Assembly (NCBI GenBank): GCA_022605955.1
Contig: JAKCOZ010000015.1
Span: 12,777,287-12,841,286 of the forward strand
Direction of reading: 5' to 3'
Length of the DNA: 64,000 bases
Origin: Rallus limicola
Taxonomy: Eukaryota > Chordata > Aves > Gruiformes > Rallidae
The translations under genes and the position numbers were made by a program. How positions within the stretch are numbered: the first letter of the stretch is position 1; the number at the start of each line of letters is the position of its first letter. This document shows, one piece after another, positions 1-11,709 of this stretch. The notes beneath the pieces are model-generated. The model worked only from the letters and a program-made list of their open reading frames with translations. It did no database searches and was not told where the DNA came from.

Positions 1-529
1 TAAAATAACTAATATATTCTTCATCATGCTTTATTAAGAAAATAAGTGCTATTCTTCTTTTTCAGTTGAGCAATACAAACACCACAGGCATCAGCTAAAA
101 TCTTTTGCGTGGCATGACTTAATGCATCTTTCAAAGTATAGTCATTGTTCTAGTTTTCTTCAAGTGCTTGTTGATATTCACCTGAACAAAGACATGGAAT
201 ATCCAGTACTGTGTGTTGGTATACAAAGGGTTCAGAGGCAGAGATCCGAAGTATTTATTTGAACAATGAGGTGACCTTTTACCACCGTCTGCCTTCAGTA
301 CACTTAGCAAGTCTCATTGCATGTAATTTAAGAATAATGGCTGTTAGGATTTAAAGCACATACTGCAATTGCTCCTTAATGACGTACTACATGAATATTT
401 ACTAAGGGGGAATTTGCTGTTAAATATTAATTTCTGAATTTTTAATTCAGAATTTATCGCTGTAATTTAATGTTGTTTACATGAGGTATGTTGGTTTTTA
501 TTTTCTAAAAGCTTTAGGCAACATGATCT

Positions 530-751
530 TTTTGGAGCACAGGGAGTTCCGCACCAATATGCAGAACTTTTTCAGTGAGGTGTATAGAGCGCTGAAACAG
601 GCTGCCCAAGGGGGTGTGGAGATATTCAAGACCCACCTGGACGCTGACCTGTGCGACCTGTCCTAGGGAACCTGCTTTGGCAGGGGGGTTGGACCCAATG
701 ATCTCTGGAGGTCTCTTCCAACTCCTACAATTCTGTGATTCTGTGTCCCTG
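530..751 (+). repeat. CR1 LINE 3'-end fragment
   Basis: It matches the 3' UTR/tail segment of avian CR1 retroposons: an aacaggctgccca-like block, then cctggacgctgacctgtgcgacc, ctgctttggcaggggggttgga and ttccaactcctacaattctgtgattctgtg. It is sense on the + strand, 5'-truncated, and lies in a DNAH12 intron. A 61-aa open frame over it (481-666) is a by-product of the repeat. Confidence 0.85.
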
Positions 752-822
752 CCCATGGCATGGTGATTGGAACTAGGTGATCTTTGAGGTCTCTTCCCAC
801 TGAAAGCATTCTATGATTATTA
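748..822 (+). repeat. second CR1 3'-tail fragment abutting the first
   Basis: A second short CR1 end (ccctgcccatggcatggtgattggaactaggtgatcttt ... cattctatgatt) follows the tail of the preceding CR1 directly, in the same orientation. Two independent insertions, or one landing in the tail of the other, would explain the doubled 3' end. Confidence 0.7.
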
Positions 823-1012
823 TTCATCTTCTAAGAAAAAAAAGAGATGGGGTTGTCAACCTTGGCTTCTGAAGCATTCTGCAAGACTGGCCTCAAAGCA
901 GAGGTGTCTGTGGGGTCAGGAATGTAACTAGTACATGGCACATGAAAGATGCTCTCATATATGCAATTATGTTTAATTTCTGTTAATGGTTTGTCTGTAC
1001 TTATTTTATCAG

Positions 1013-4000
1013 ATTGGTCCAGCTATAACAACATTTGTAACTGATAACCTGGGGAAGAAATTTGTAGAGCCACCACCTTTTGATCTAACAAAAAGTTACT
1101 CAGATTCAAATTCTACAATCCCTCTAGTATTTGTGCTATCTCCAGGAGCGGATCCCATGTCTAGTAAGTATACGCAGAAAGAGAAAACAAAAGCATAGTA
1201 CAGCTTTTCAGATTAGGGACTTGAATTTCCCTTTCAGTACACACCTTTGTGCAAGTACTACAGAACAGTAGTCAACATTTTAAATTTATTTTTTCCCGAT
1301 ATAACTACTTTTTAATCAAGAAATGCTAAAAGCTTATGCTTTCTGTTCAAGGCCTTCTGAAATTTGCAAAAGACAGAGAGATGACTGGAGATAAGTTTCA
1401 GTCCATCTCATTAGGACAAGGACAAGGACCTATAGCTACAAAAATGATTGAGAAAGCAATGGAAGAAGGAACCTGGGTTTGTTTGCAAAATTGTCATTTA
1501 GCTGTCTCATGGATGCCAACACTGGAGAAAATATGTGAAGACTTTAACAGTGAAAAATGTCATCCAGTCTTCAGACTCTGGCTTACTAGTTACCCTTCAC
1601 CAAAGGTGTGTGCATTGCCAAACATTCTGTATTTGGGGAAAGACAAAGTTTATGAGATGTTTAAGAAATACATTCCTGAGTGAGCTGAAAATGCAAAAGC
1701 TCTCTGATAGAATGGGGCTGTTGAATAGATAATTCAATCAAGAAGGGATATTTAAAAATAAAGATAGTTACATCAAGCTTGTTTTGTGATATTTTGATAT
1801 TGTATTGTGTGATATTTTGTGTGCTACTGAATGGAACTGCATTTTGCTATTTATGAAGTTTTTTGCTGTTACTGGGGTTAATTTTTCATTTTATTTATAT
1901 GGTGTTGAATACTAAGAACACGTTTTAAAATCTGTTTGTAGTTTACAGCAAGGTCTTGCTTTCTTGATGCCTTTGAGAATTTTTTAAATGTTTAAAATAG
2001 ATTTTCTTAGAGAAAATTGTTTATATAATAAACAGAGTAATAATATTCTGTTATAACAATGTATCATCTATTCCAGACTTTCTGAGTGCAGTTTTGCTAT
2101 TTTTAGTTTCCAGTAACCATTCTGCAGAATGGAGTGAAAATGACAAATGAACCTCCTACCGGTCTCCGATTAAACCTACTGCAGTCATTTCTTTCTGATC
2201 CCATTTCTGATCCTGCATTCTTCTCTGGATGCCCTGAAAAGGAGCTGGTAATGTGTCTCTTGACAGTTTTCTTGTTTTATGGTTGGTGTTGGTGGGTTTG
2301 GTTTTGTTTTTTAATCCACAGATACACTGATTTCTGTCCAGTCAATACAATAAGCTATAATTTTTACTGTTTAGGTTTTTCAGCCTCAAAATAGTAGTTA
2401 AGAGTTATGCTGCCCAGTAATTTAATGTTTCAGTATTTAAAATGGTTTCTTAGGCTTCATTATATTATACACGTTACACAGAAACTCTGAACATTCCTTA
2501 GTAGGGCATGTATTATTGTTGAGGTAGTGGTAAATACTGAGAAGATCAGGGACCAGTATTGCAGTACCTAAATGTCTTGCTGGTAAGTGATGAACTGCTT
2601 AACTAATCATTACCCATGAAGAAAGTGAAAAAGCAGTGGATTTATTCAGAAATACAAGTATGGTAATCAATATGCAAAGGTATAAGTGGATGCATCTAAG
2701 GACTTATATAAAACAATGCTTCTGCAATTTATTATTTTCTAATGAACCTTAAAAATAAGGATCTGCTGCTATTTTAATTCTTAAAAAGTCAGCTGCCCTT
2801 TACATGGAAGAAGAGAAAAAACTTGTGTAATGGTACTTGAGGAGCTGGCTAACTGTGCTTGCCTATGTGGAGACTGTGTGTGTATTTGTACTCAAACCAA
2901 GTAACCACAGCATACTCGAGTTGCCCATGTTCGTACCCTGTACGATGGGTGTGTTCTCTGTACAAGTTACAAACCACCATGAGAATATAGACTAGATAAT
3001 AACACACTTTGGGTTTGTTTTTCTCAAAGGTATGGGAGAAACTGCTCTTTGGAGTTTGTTTTTTCCATGCTCTTGTTCAAGAGAGAAGAAAATTTGGGCC
3101 CCTTGGTTGGAATATACCCTATGGATTTAATGAATCAGACTTGCGAATCAGTATCAGACAGCTGCAGGTAAAATCACCTATTGCTGCCTTTAACTCGGAT
3201 TTTGTCAAACACAGCTGATAGTCAAAAGAGCAATACACTTAAGTTACATCGGTTGTTTATAGATTTTCATGAGTTCAACTACAAAGGCAAGGAATTTCAA
3301 TCATATTATAAGTATTTTCAACATTACAAATGAAATAAAATAAAAAATTGATCTTATGAGATTTAGATTCTTACAGACATATGGAATAGGATAAGTATAT
3401 GTGAATATAATAGGAGTTAAAGTTAACATACTTAAGAGCTCACTGTGCTTTATGTAACACCATGCCAGTGGCAGTCACTAGTTTTTGTCATTAATAGGAG
3501 AAATTTTTTTTTTTTTTACATATCTCCTGTTAGTTAAACAGAGCCTCAGACTATTCTCCTTCCCTAAAATGAAATGCTGGATTCTGCTTGGCTTTGAGTC
3601 TCCTGCAGGCCCTGTGTGGAAAAAGCAGGAGAGCTAAAACTGAGGCTGAACAGTTGGAAAAGTTATGAAGTTAGTGAAAGAGATCAGAGGGTTCTGCAAA
3701 ATTATGTGAAATGCACAATTTCTTTATGACATGGAAAAATAACCATCTAGAAAATTTAGACTGGACATAACTTGTAAATAATCCAATAATTATTTGGATA
3801 ATTTACTAATTTGGATATTCATACGAGGCTTTTACTACTAATTCCTTTTTAATTTAAACAGTCATTTTTACCTGAAAAAGATTTCAGAATTTGAATTTCC
3901 AACACTTAGGGAGAAAACTCCATAAACTGCAGTTTTGCATTCACTATAGCTTCCAGCTCTTTGTTTGGTCTGTAGGTTACACTGTTGTTCTGCAGATATT

Positions 4001-7000
4001 TCAATAATTACCCAAATCTTCTGTTTCAGTTATTCATAAATGAATATAGTCATGTTCCTTTTGAAGCTATATCTTACCTGACTGGTGAGTGCAACTATGG
4101 AGGTCGAGTGACAGATGACTGGGACAGACGTTTACTGCTGACAATGCTGGATGACTTCTACAATCCAGATATAATTGAAAATCCTTCTTACACTTTTTCT
4201 CCCAGTGGCAACTATTATGCTCCGCCAAAAGGCACATATGAGGACTACATTGAGTTTATTAAGGTAAAAAGCAGCATCAAGATTTTGAACTGTTATAATT
4301 ATGATGCACTGATAAAGCAATCCTTAAAGGCTTCTGTCATGGTACAGCATGCGTTAAAAAGGTAGTTTTGCAGCACATGAAGCTGTGCCCTTGGCTTGTT
4401 GCCTAGCATCCTTGAATGATTCTTGCCATGATCTAGAATATTTCTGAGAGGGAGAGGGAATTGCTTTCTGTGAGGTGATGGCTCTATCACCAGTCATACT
4501 TACTGACTTACACATACCTACTAAGGTCCTTATCCACCTTCAACTGAAGTCAGTAGTAGCTTTTCACTCCTTAAAGAAGCCTTGGATCTGATTCCTAGTA
4601 CGCTGTTTTATCTTATGCAGATGTTTATTGCTTATTTTGTCCTAGAGTCTTCCATTTAGTCAGCACCCAGAGATATTTGGTTTGCATGAAAATGTAGATA
4701 TTTCAAAAGATCTTCAGCAGACTAAGATCCTCTTTGAATCTCTGCTTTTAACACAAGGAGGAGGCACTCAGGGAACTTCTGGAGGTGGTGACAGTACTCT
4801 TTATGAAATTGCAGATGATATTCTCAGCAAGGTATTGTATTATTCCAGTAACTCTAACTTACCTTTTACAAAGCAGAACGTATTTTATCTAGCATCTTCA
4901 GTGTCAAGTTGAATTGTGTTGGAGGAAAAACCTCGTGGGAGGAATTTGAGCAATATGAAAGTAAAAACTTGCATGACCATGGCTATACTTCAGCTAAAAG
5001 AAGTTTTATTAAATATGTAGGAGACAGAGACAGAAAACAGAGAACACACAAGTTAAAAGAACAGTTGATTCATTCATGTCAACAATAAAATTAACAAAAC
5101 AAGTGTATTCATAACTTTTCATGGTATGAAAAATTCTTGGTAATTTTTAAAGGACAAACATTACTTAAAAAATCCCATAATTTTTATGTGAAAAAACCTA
5201 CTAAATACTCAGCAGTTTTTCATAGATCCATACTTTTCATGTAGTAGCGATGCATAATGGTACATAGAATGATTTCCAAATATGTGTCATTTACAGCTTC
5301 CAAATGATTTTGATGTTGAAAGTTGCCTAACAAAATATCCTGTGCGATATGAAGAAAGTATGAACACTGTATTGGTGCAAGAAATGGAAAGATTTAACAA
5401 GTAAGAGTGTCATATTTTATTAAATGTAAACAAAAAAATTCTGTTCACAGAAAAAGTTTCCCTATAAATCATATGCTGCAGTCCAAACACAAGGACTCTT
5501 TGAGGGAAGGCAGAATGTAGGATAGATGTGTTTTAACTTAACTTTCTCTTTCACCATCTTCATCTTTGATTATATTTTATTTCTGACCTGTAGGGTAAAG
5601 GAGTTGGAAACTGTACTATCCACACAGATGTAGTTTATGAAACCTTTTTCTTGATGGAAAAATGTCTTTACTGTCCTTCAGTTTCCAAGTGTTCCTTTGT
5701 TGCAGACCCTATCCACCTCTTCTTTTGTAATATAAACCTTTTTCCTTCATCCAGTATGCAGTGTATACATTTGCAGCTCCAAATTAAGGATAAATGTAAG
5801 AGGATATTAGAGATGATAAAACAATTTATTAGGCTGTTCCTAAAATAAATCAGCACAATTGCACATATCCATGACCTTACAAATGTGGCTAATTGTGCAG
5901 TTATGTATCAGCTATACAAGTTCTATAGATGGCCCCATAATGCTTTTTTTTTCTTTTTTCCCAGTGAGGATGTCATGCAAAATGTGTGAAGTTTCTGTTT
6001 TATTTTTTAATTCTAGTTTAATCCGAACTATTCGTATTACTCTAATTAACCTGAAAAAAGCCATTAAAGGACTGGTTGTTATGGATGCTGAACTGGAGGC
6101 AGTGTGTGGCAGTCTACTTATTGGCAAAGTTCCTGAGAGTTGGGCAAGACGTTCATACCCGAGTCTAAAACCATTAGGGAGCTATATTCTAGATTTTCTA
6201 GAAAGGCTGAAATTTTTACAGGTAATGTACAAGAGGCAGTACCACCAATTGTTTAATCTGCTTTTTCATATAATTTGGGCTGTACATTAGAGTGTTGGGA
6301 AAGGTGTGACTTTGCTTAGATTTTCTGAGTACAGTTATGTAGAAAATGGTCGAACAATATGTGATTTGTCTTTTCTGATTATTGACTGTGTCATTTTGTT
6401 CTTTCCAGGATTGGTATGAATTTGGAAAGCCCACAGTTTTTTGGCTCTCAGGATTCTATTTTACTCAAGCTTTCTTAACTGGAGCTATGCAGAACTATGC
6501 TAGGAAACACAGGATCCCTATTGACCTTCTGGGATATGAATTTGAGGTAGAGATAAATGATAAATGCATATTTTATTAATCTGTGTCTTGATATTGCAAC
6601 AAGATATATTAAGCAAATCCTGACTGGAAATTGCATTTTGCAAATAACTCGCTGTGATTTGAAGCCATATATTTAATTCTTTGCTAAGGTAGGCCTGTTA
6701 AATAACATATGTAAAAGAGGTTTCTTAAAATGTGTTCTGTCATTGTACCTGGCCTTCCACTCAAGAAAACAGCCTATAGAGTACTTACTTGTCTGTGTGA
6801 TTAAAGTCTCATTTTATAACCTACAATACAGGTAATTAACAAACCCACAGAAATCTGTTACCTTTATAGTTTTGTGTAACAGTAGTATTGAAAGGAAGGT
6901 ATTATGATATTATTTTCATTCTAGATTGATCTTCTGAAAAATTGCTATTGGCATAATTAAAAAAGCAAACAGTTATGAAAATTTAATAGCATGGAACACT

Positions 7001-8673
7001 TATTTCTTGTAGGTTATTCCTCAGGATACTGCTGAGACTGCACCAGAAGATGGTGTTTATATCCGTGGATTATTTTTAGATGGAGCTCGCTGGGACAGGA
7101 ACAAGTCAGTAACAAAGTGTTTTACTATGGTTCTGGAAAGCTTTCTTAGGTGCTCAAATAAGATTTGTTTAAATATTTTAAGTGCTGCCTGTCATACTGT
7201 ATAAATAACACACCAAATAAAACATTTTTTCATGCAGGAATTAATAAAATGACAAATGCAAGCAAGCAGCAACTGAAAAACAGATGCCAAACCTCTTGTG
7301 GTTTAACACCAAGCCACAAATAATTACGTGTTGTTTTCTCTCACCAGGGGAATGTTAGCAGAGCAGTATCCCAAACTGCTCTTTGATACTATGCCGATCA
7401 TTTGGATAAAGCCAAGTGAGTATAATTTCTCTGAAGTGTGAGCTGTTCAGCAAGAAATTGGAACAGTGAAATTCCTTTTTTACAGAAGATCAGTTGTCCT
7501 ACCCTCACCAAAAAGTACCCAAATGTGTGTCTGACCAGTGACTTTTACATGAAAAATTGGGCCTGCTAGCTTGACTCAGTCTCACTTTATCTGAGCACCA
7601 GGCTTCTCCCCATGGATTTTAATAATTACTCACCTGACAAAAGGACTAGTTAAATGAATCTTGTAATAAATATGTTTCATTTTATCATGTGCTACCCGAT
7701 CTGTCTGAGTAGGAAAGCACATGGTATTTCAAGTCCTGTCTCCACTCAAGTTGAGGAGGACCTATGATTGACTTAGTGTTTTACCTCACATGATTTAGCA
7801 AGGTTTGCTTGGGTTATTTTTATCTGCTGTGCTAGTGTCTGTCATACTGGTAATACATTTTCCATATCTCTTGTTTTCTTTGTTCAGGAGCAGTAAAACC
7901 CTGTTTTTATTTATTCACTTAAGTGGGACTTTCTACTGCAGTTGTTTACACTTAGTTGTTACTTGCTAATGGGCAGTTGCAGAGTTCCCACTTTTTCTGC
8001 TTTCTCTTGAGGTTGCATGAATCTGTTCAGACTGCACAAGTTGCATGTAAGCAGTCCAGGCATACAAACAGTTCCTGTGGAGTTGTGTGCTTGGATCTCA
8101 GGTGACTTGAATTGCAGTAAGATTCTGTGGCTGCTGGACCAGAGTTCGTGTGGAGCTGTTAAAAGCTTGTGTATGAACTATGCTTTGACTATGTTACCAT
8201 TCAGATTTTAGTGTGCCCTTGAGTGATTACAAAGCCGGTAGAATCGCAGAGAAGCATTGAGTTCTGAAAAGAAATGGTAGTTAAATGAATTGGGTTTAAA
8301 ACCAAAACAAACCATGCCAGAAAACATACCAAAAAAGCCATATAATTTTTCTGTGTTACTCACTAAACAATTCTGCATTACTCTCTTCAAGGATGTTATT
8401 GTAAATGCTTAATATTTCTATGTAGATTTTGTTTCTATTAATAGACCTGCTGAATGTGGGTTATTTGTGTGTTTTTTTTAAGCTCCAAAGTCGGATATGA
8501 AGAAATCTAATGCATATGTTTGCCCACTCTACAAGACAAGTGAGCGTAAAGGAGTCTTATCCACCACCGGACATTCTACTAACTTTGTCATTGCTTTGAT
8601 GCTTAACACGGATAAACCAGTCCAGCACTGGATCAAGCGAGGTGTTGCCTTGCTTTGCCAGCTGGATGACTAA
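1013..8673 (+). CDS. DNAH12: DNAH12, axonemal dynein heavy chain 12, C-terminal part (12 exons, 5' end off window)
   Basis: This is the C-terminal 633 residues of an inner-arm axonemal dynein heavy chain, an ATP-driven microtubule motor of motile cilia. Exons: 1013-1163, 1352-1605, 2107-2247, 3030-3167, 4030-4263, 4646-4831, 5297-5400, 6017-6221, 6409-6546, 7013-7104, 7348-7415 and 8483-8673, with TAA at 8671-8673. All have AG/GT borders and compatible phases. The first exon carries the AAA6/D6 start ([11 protein letters not shown] across the junction). Exon 2 has LGQGQGP and [12 protein letters not shown]. Later exons hold the conserved blocks [51 protein letters not shown] and [15 protein letters not shown]. 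The protein ends [14 protein letters not shown]. As recalled, the sequence follows human DNAH12 almost residue by residue, and the neighbours ASB14 and APPL1 support DNAH12 over the close paralogues DNAH7 and DNAH3. No frameshift or stop is seen. Earlier exons must lie left of position 1. Confidence 0.95.
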
Positions 8674-9347
8674 CTTTGGGCAGTTCAGATACAGCCTTCA
8701 CAAGATCCTGTGCTTTTCTGGGCTAACAGAGGAGGTGGAACATACTGTGTAAAAGAAACATCTGGACTTCTTTATTTTAAAAGAGGGCGTGCAAGTCTCT
8801 TCTGATCCTCAATGTTTTGTCTTAAATTAGTATGTACTATTATTAGCATCCTTACAATCTGTAAAAGATACAACTAGGATTTTAGCCTTTGATAATTTTA
8901 ATGTGTAAACATCCATTTTATGCATTACTTGAATACCACAAAATATATCTTAATGTAAAATTCAATTCTGAGAGAAACATTAGAGTTAATGAACTTCAAG
9001 CATTAAGACTGCTGAAACATAGTAGGTAGTAAGTTTTGGGATTTCAGTCTGGATTATATATAGCCTGTGTTCTGTCATAGCAACAGTGAAGACTGCAGTA
9101 TGAGAAATCATTTAACTATCTATGGTAGTTTCTTCTGATGCTGTCCTTTCTCAGCAAATTAATCTTTTCAGAATTGATATAACCTGATTTTTGTAAGGTG
9201 GTGGTTTTTTTCAAATAGTTTATTTGAAGAATGAACAATGAAATCTGCTTTATGACCACCTGCCATAAAATGCTGTGTTTCCCTGTTGCTCCAGAGCCCA
9301 GTTTCCATTCCTTCACTGATTCTGCATTTTTGTTTTCTTTTAAAAAA

Positions 9348-9353
9348 AATAAA
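9348..9353 (+). terminator. candidate DNAH12 poly(A) signal AATAAA
   Basis: An AATAAA hexamer lies about 675 bases after the DNAH12 stop and is followed by a T/GT-rich stretch, as expected downstream of a cleavage site. It is the first canonical hexamer I found after the stop. No transcript evidence is available. Confidence 0.45.
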
Positions 9354-9399
9354 ATGTGTTTTCTGCCTTGCATTCAGACACAGCTGTAATTATTTCCTT

Positions 9400-11640
9400 G
9401 TAAGGATCCCTCCATAAAATATGGTAGGAGTAAATTAAGCACAGGAAAGCCTCACTCCATCTTCCTGCCACTGGTATAACTAGGACTCTCTGTCCTTCAT
9501 TTGCCAACTTACTGTGTTACACCAGCATAGGTTTTTAGCATAGGTCTGTCTGGGCTTTTCCTCTTGAAGACTCTTATGTATATCCTTTGTTCCCTTTTCC
9601 ATTTATATTAATAATGTGAACTGTGATTAGGCAAACTGAAACACGTAGTAATTTTTAAGAGAATTCTTGCTTGATTTTATTTGCTTGTGTATGTTTACTT
9701 TTATTAGTTTGATTTTTTTCTTTTTATGCTGTCTTACTCTTTTAAGTAAGCTCCTAACAGTATCTTCATACTCTCTTAGTAAATCACTAAAGAATATACT
9801 TTCCATAATATAATAAGTTATAACTTATAGTTCTTAAATTCTTTAAGCTTTTTTTTTTTTATTAGTGTATTTTTACAAAGAAAATGAACTTTTAATTCCT
9901 TCTTTTGCTGACACTGTTTGTCAGGTCATATTATTAAACATAACTAACCTATTTGAAAGAAACATGGAGAAAGTCCCAGAGTATCTTATGATCGGGTATT
10001 TATAGTGAGCTATTAATGGACATAGCCTCTACTGAGATCATTTTCAATTCTGAAAATAATACTTTCAAGTTAATAATTGCTTCTCCAAAGTGTAAGGTCT
10101 TCCCTCTTTCTGAAGGTGAGGAAAACCAGTATATTTTATCAATTAATAGAGAAGTTGTAGACTTTTAAAAAAAAATAAATAGGCTAGATTTAAAATGTTA
10201 ATATGCTTGTTGTACTATAGGTATAATTGAATACAAACAGTTATTTGTCTGCATACTTTGTTAATAAATTTTTCTTTTTTGCTACATGTGTGATTACAGA
10301 GCCAGGCCTTGCAATCAAACATTACGTGGATCAGGTAAAAAATTAAATGATGCAGGTTTTATATGAATTAATTGCTGCTGCTCAGCTGTAAGGTGTTTCT
10401 AGATTTATTCCAAACTTTGTAAGTAGCATGTTGACAACTTTCTTCATTTTCCTGTCCTGATTCACTTAATTTGCTTTCAGTTTTAGTTATTTTATTCTAC
10501 TTTGTGCTATATTTTTGGTTGGGTTTATTTTTTCAGGCCACCTCTCTGTAAAGGCAGAAGTGGAAGTAATGATAAAGTAAAACAGTTGAGAGGTTTGTCC
10601 TTGCAGAATGTCTATGATTTTAATCTATAATTGCAGGTAGCTGAATACACAAAGGAACAATGTGACTGCTAATGTGTATAACAGTGTACATCTACACATG
10701 ATTGATTGGATCATCAATATTTTTTTATTTCTTCTTAAATTTTAACATTTAGACTTAAAAGTATCAGTGGGATTTATTTCTATGCATTATTTATTGAAAT
10801 CTTAAAGGAGTAAAAATATTTTAATTGAACCCTTTGAATTTGATTTTTTGGGGTTTTTTTTAAACTAATTCTATTTTGAAGGTGGGTTTTTTTCCTATTA
10901 CCTCCATTGTGGTTACACCAGTATGTTCTATTTCTGCCTGTATCTGGATATACACTGTTGCATTATTTTATAGATATGCTTTATAACTACTAGAAAAAAA
11001 TAGGCATTCATTGATGAACAGAGCAGAATTGTAAGTTGATCTGTTTGAAGTGGCTGTACATTATGCACATAACATGGTAAAGTTGGTCTTACTTCAAACG
11101 TGAATTTGATGTTGTTTCAGGTAGAAGGCTGATGCATGTAATAGCACAAATCTACAGTACTTCCCTGATTACAAGATAAGGCCCTAACATTATCTTTCCT
11201 GAAACAACTTGCACAAAGCTATTATTGAAAAATTTCAGTCCTTCACTTGCCTTTTCTTTCCAGGCCCTCTGTGAACAAAGTGAACAAACATCCCAACTCT
11301 TACTGCACATCTGCAAGGAAACATCGGAGCACAATTGTGATGATATCTGAGTGCTTAAAAGACTTAAGAGGGAATGACCATTTGTCTGAAAATTAATTTT
11401 ATTAATTTCTGTTGCTTTCTAATAACAAGTAGGTTTGGTGTGTGAAACAGATAAAAGCGAGCACATGCTATTGGAATAGAAAACCTTTACTCTGTTCTAA
11501 GTAACTCTTTGATGGGCAGACTTAAGTGCTTGGGAGAAGGCTGGAGCCTGACATAGAAAAGTTCTGATTCATTTATTTTAAACTATGTTTCATTTCTCTT
11601 GATACTTAAACAGTGATTGCAATTTCTTTTGCTCCAGATT
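9400..11640. other. intergenic DNA between DNAH12 and ASB14
   Basis: AT-rich with no convincing coding sequence. A 35-base exon-like segment at 10300-10334 is flanked by an acceptor (gtgattacag) and a donor (CAG|GTAAAA), and an acceptor-like tttgctccag ends at 11638 just upstream of the ASB14 start. Both could belong to non-coding 5' exons of ASB14; this is an inference only. Confidence 0.4.
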
Positions 11641-11709
11641 TAACCCAAAGATTCCCATTAAAAAGCAGTGTTTCCTTGTGTGAGGTGGTCCATGTTGTGC
11701 TGATTTGCC

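Larger units (their letters stand above)
1..1012 (+). other. DNAH12 intron (partial)
   Basis: No exon-like dynein sequence is found upstream of the acceptor at 1011-1012. The stretch is AT-rich intron holding two adjacent CR1 tails, at about 530-751 and 748-822. Confidence 0.6.
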
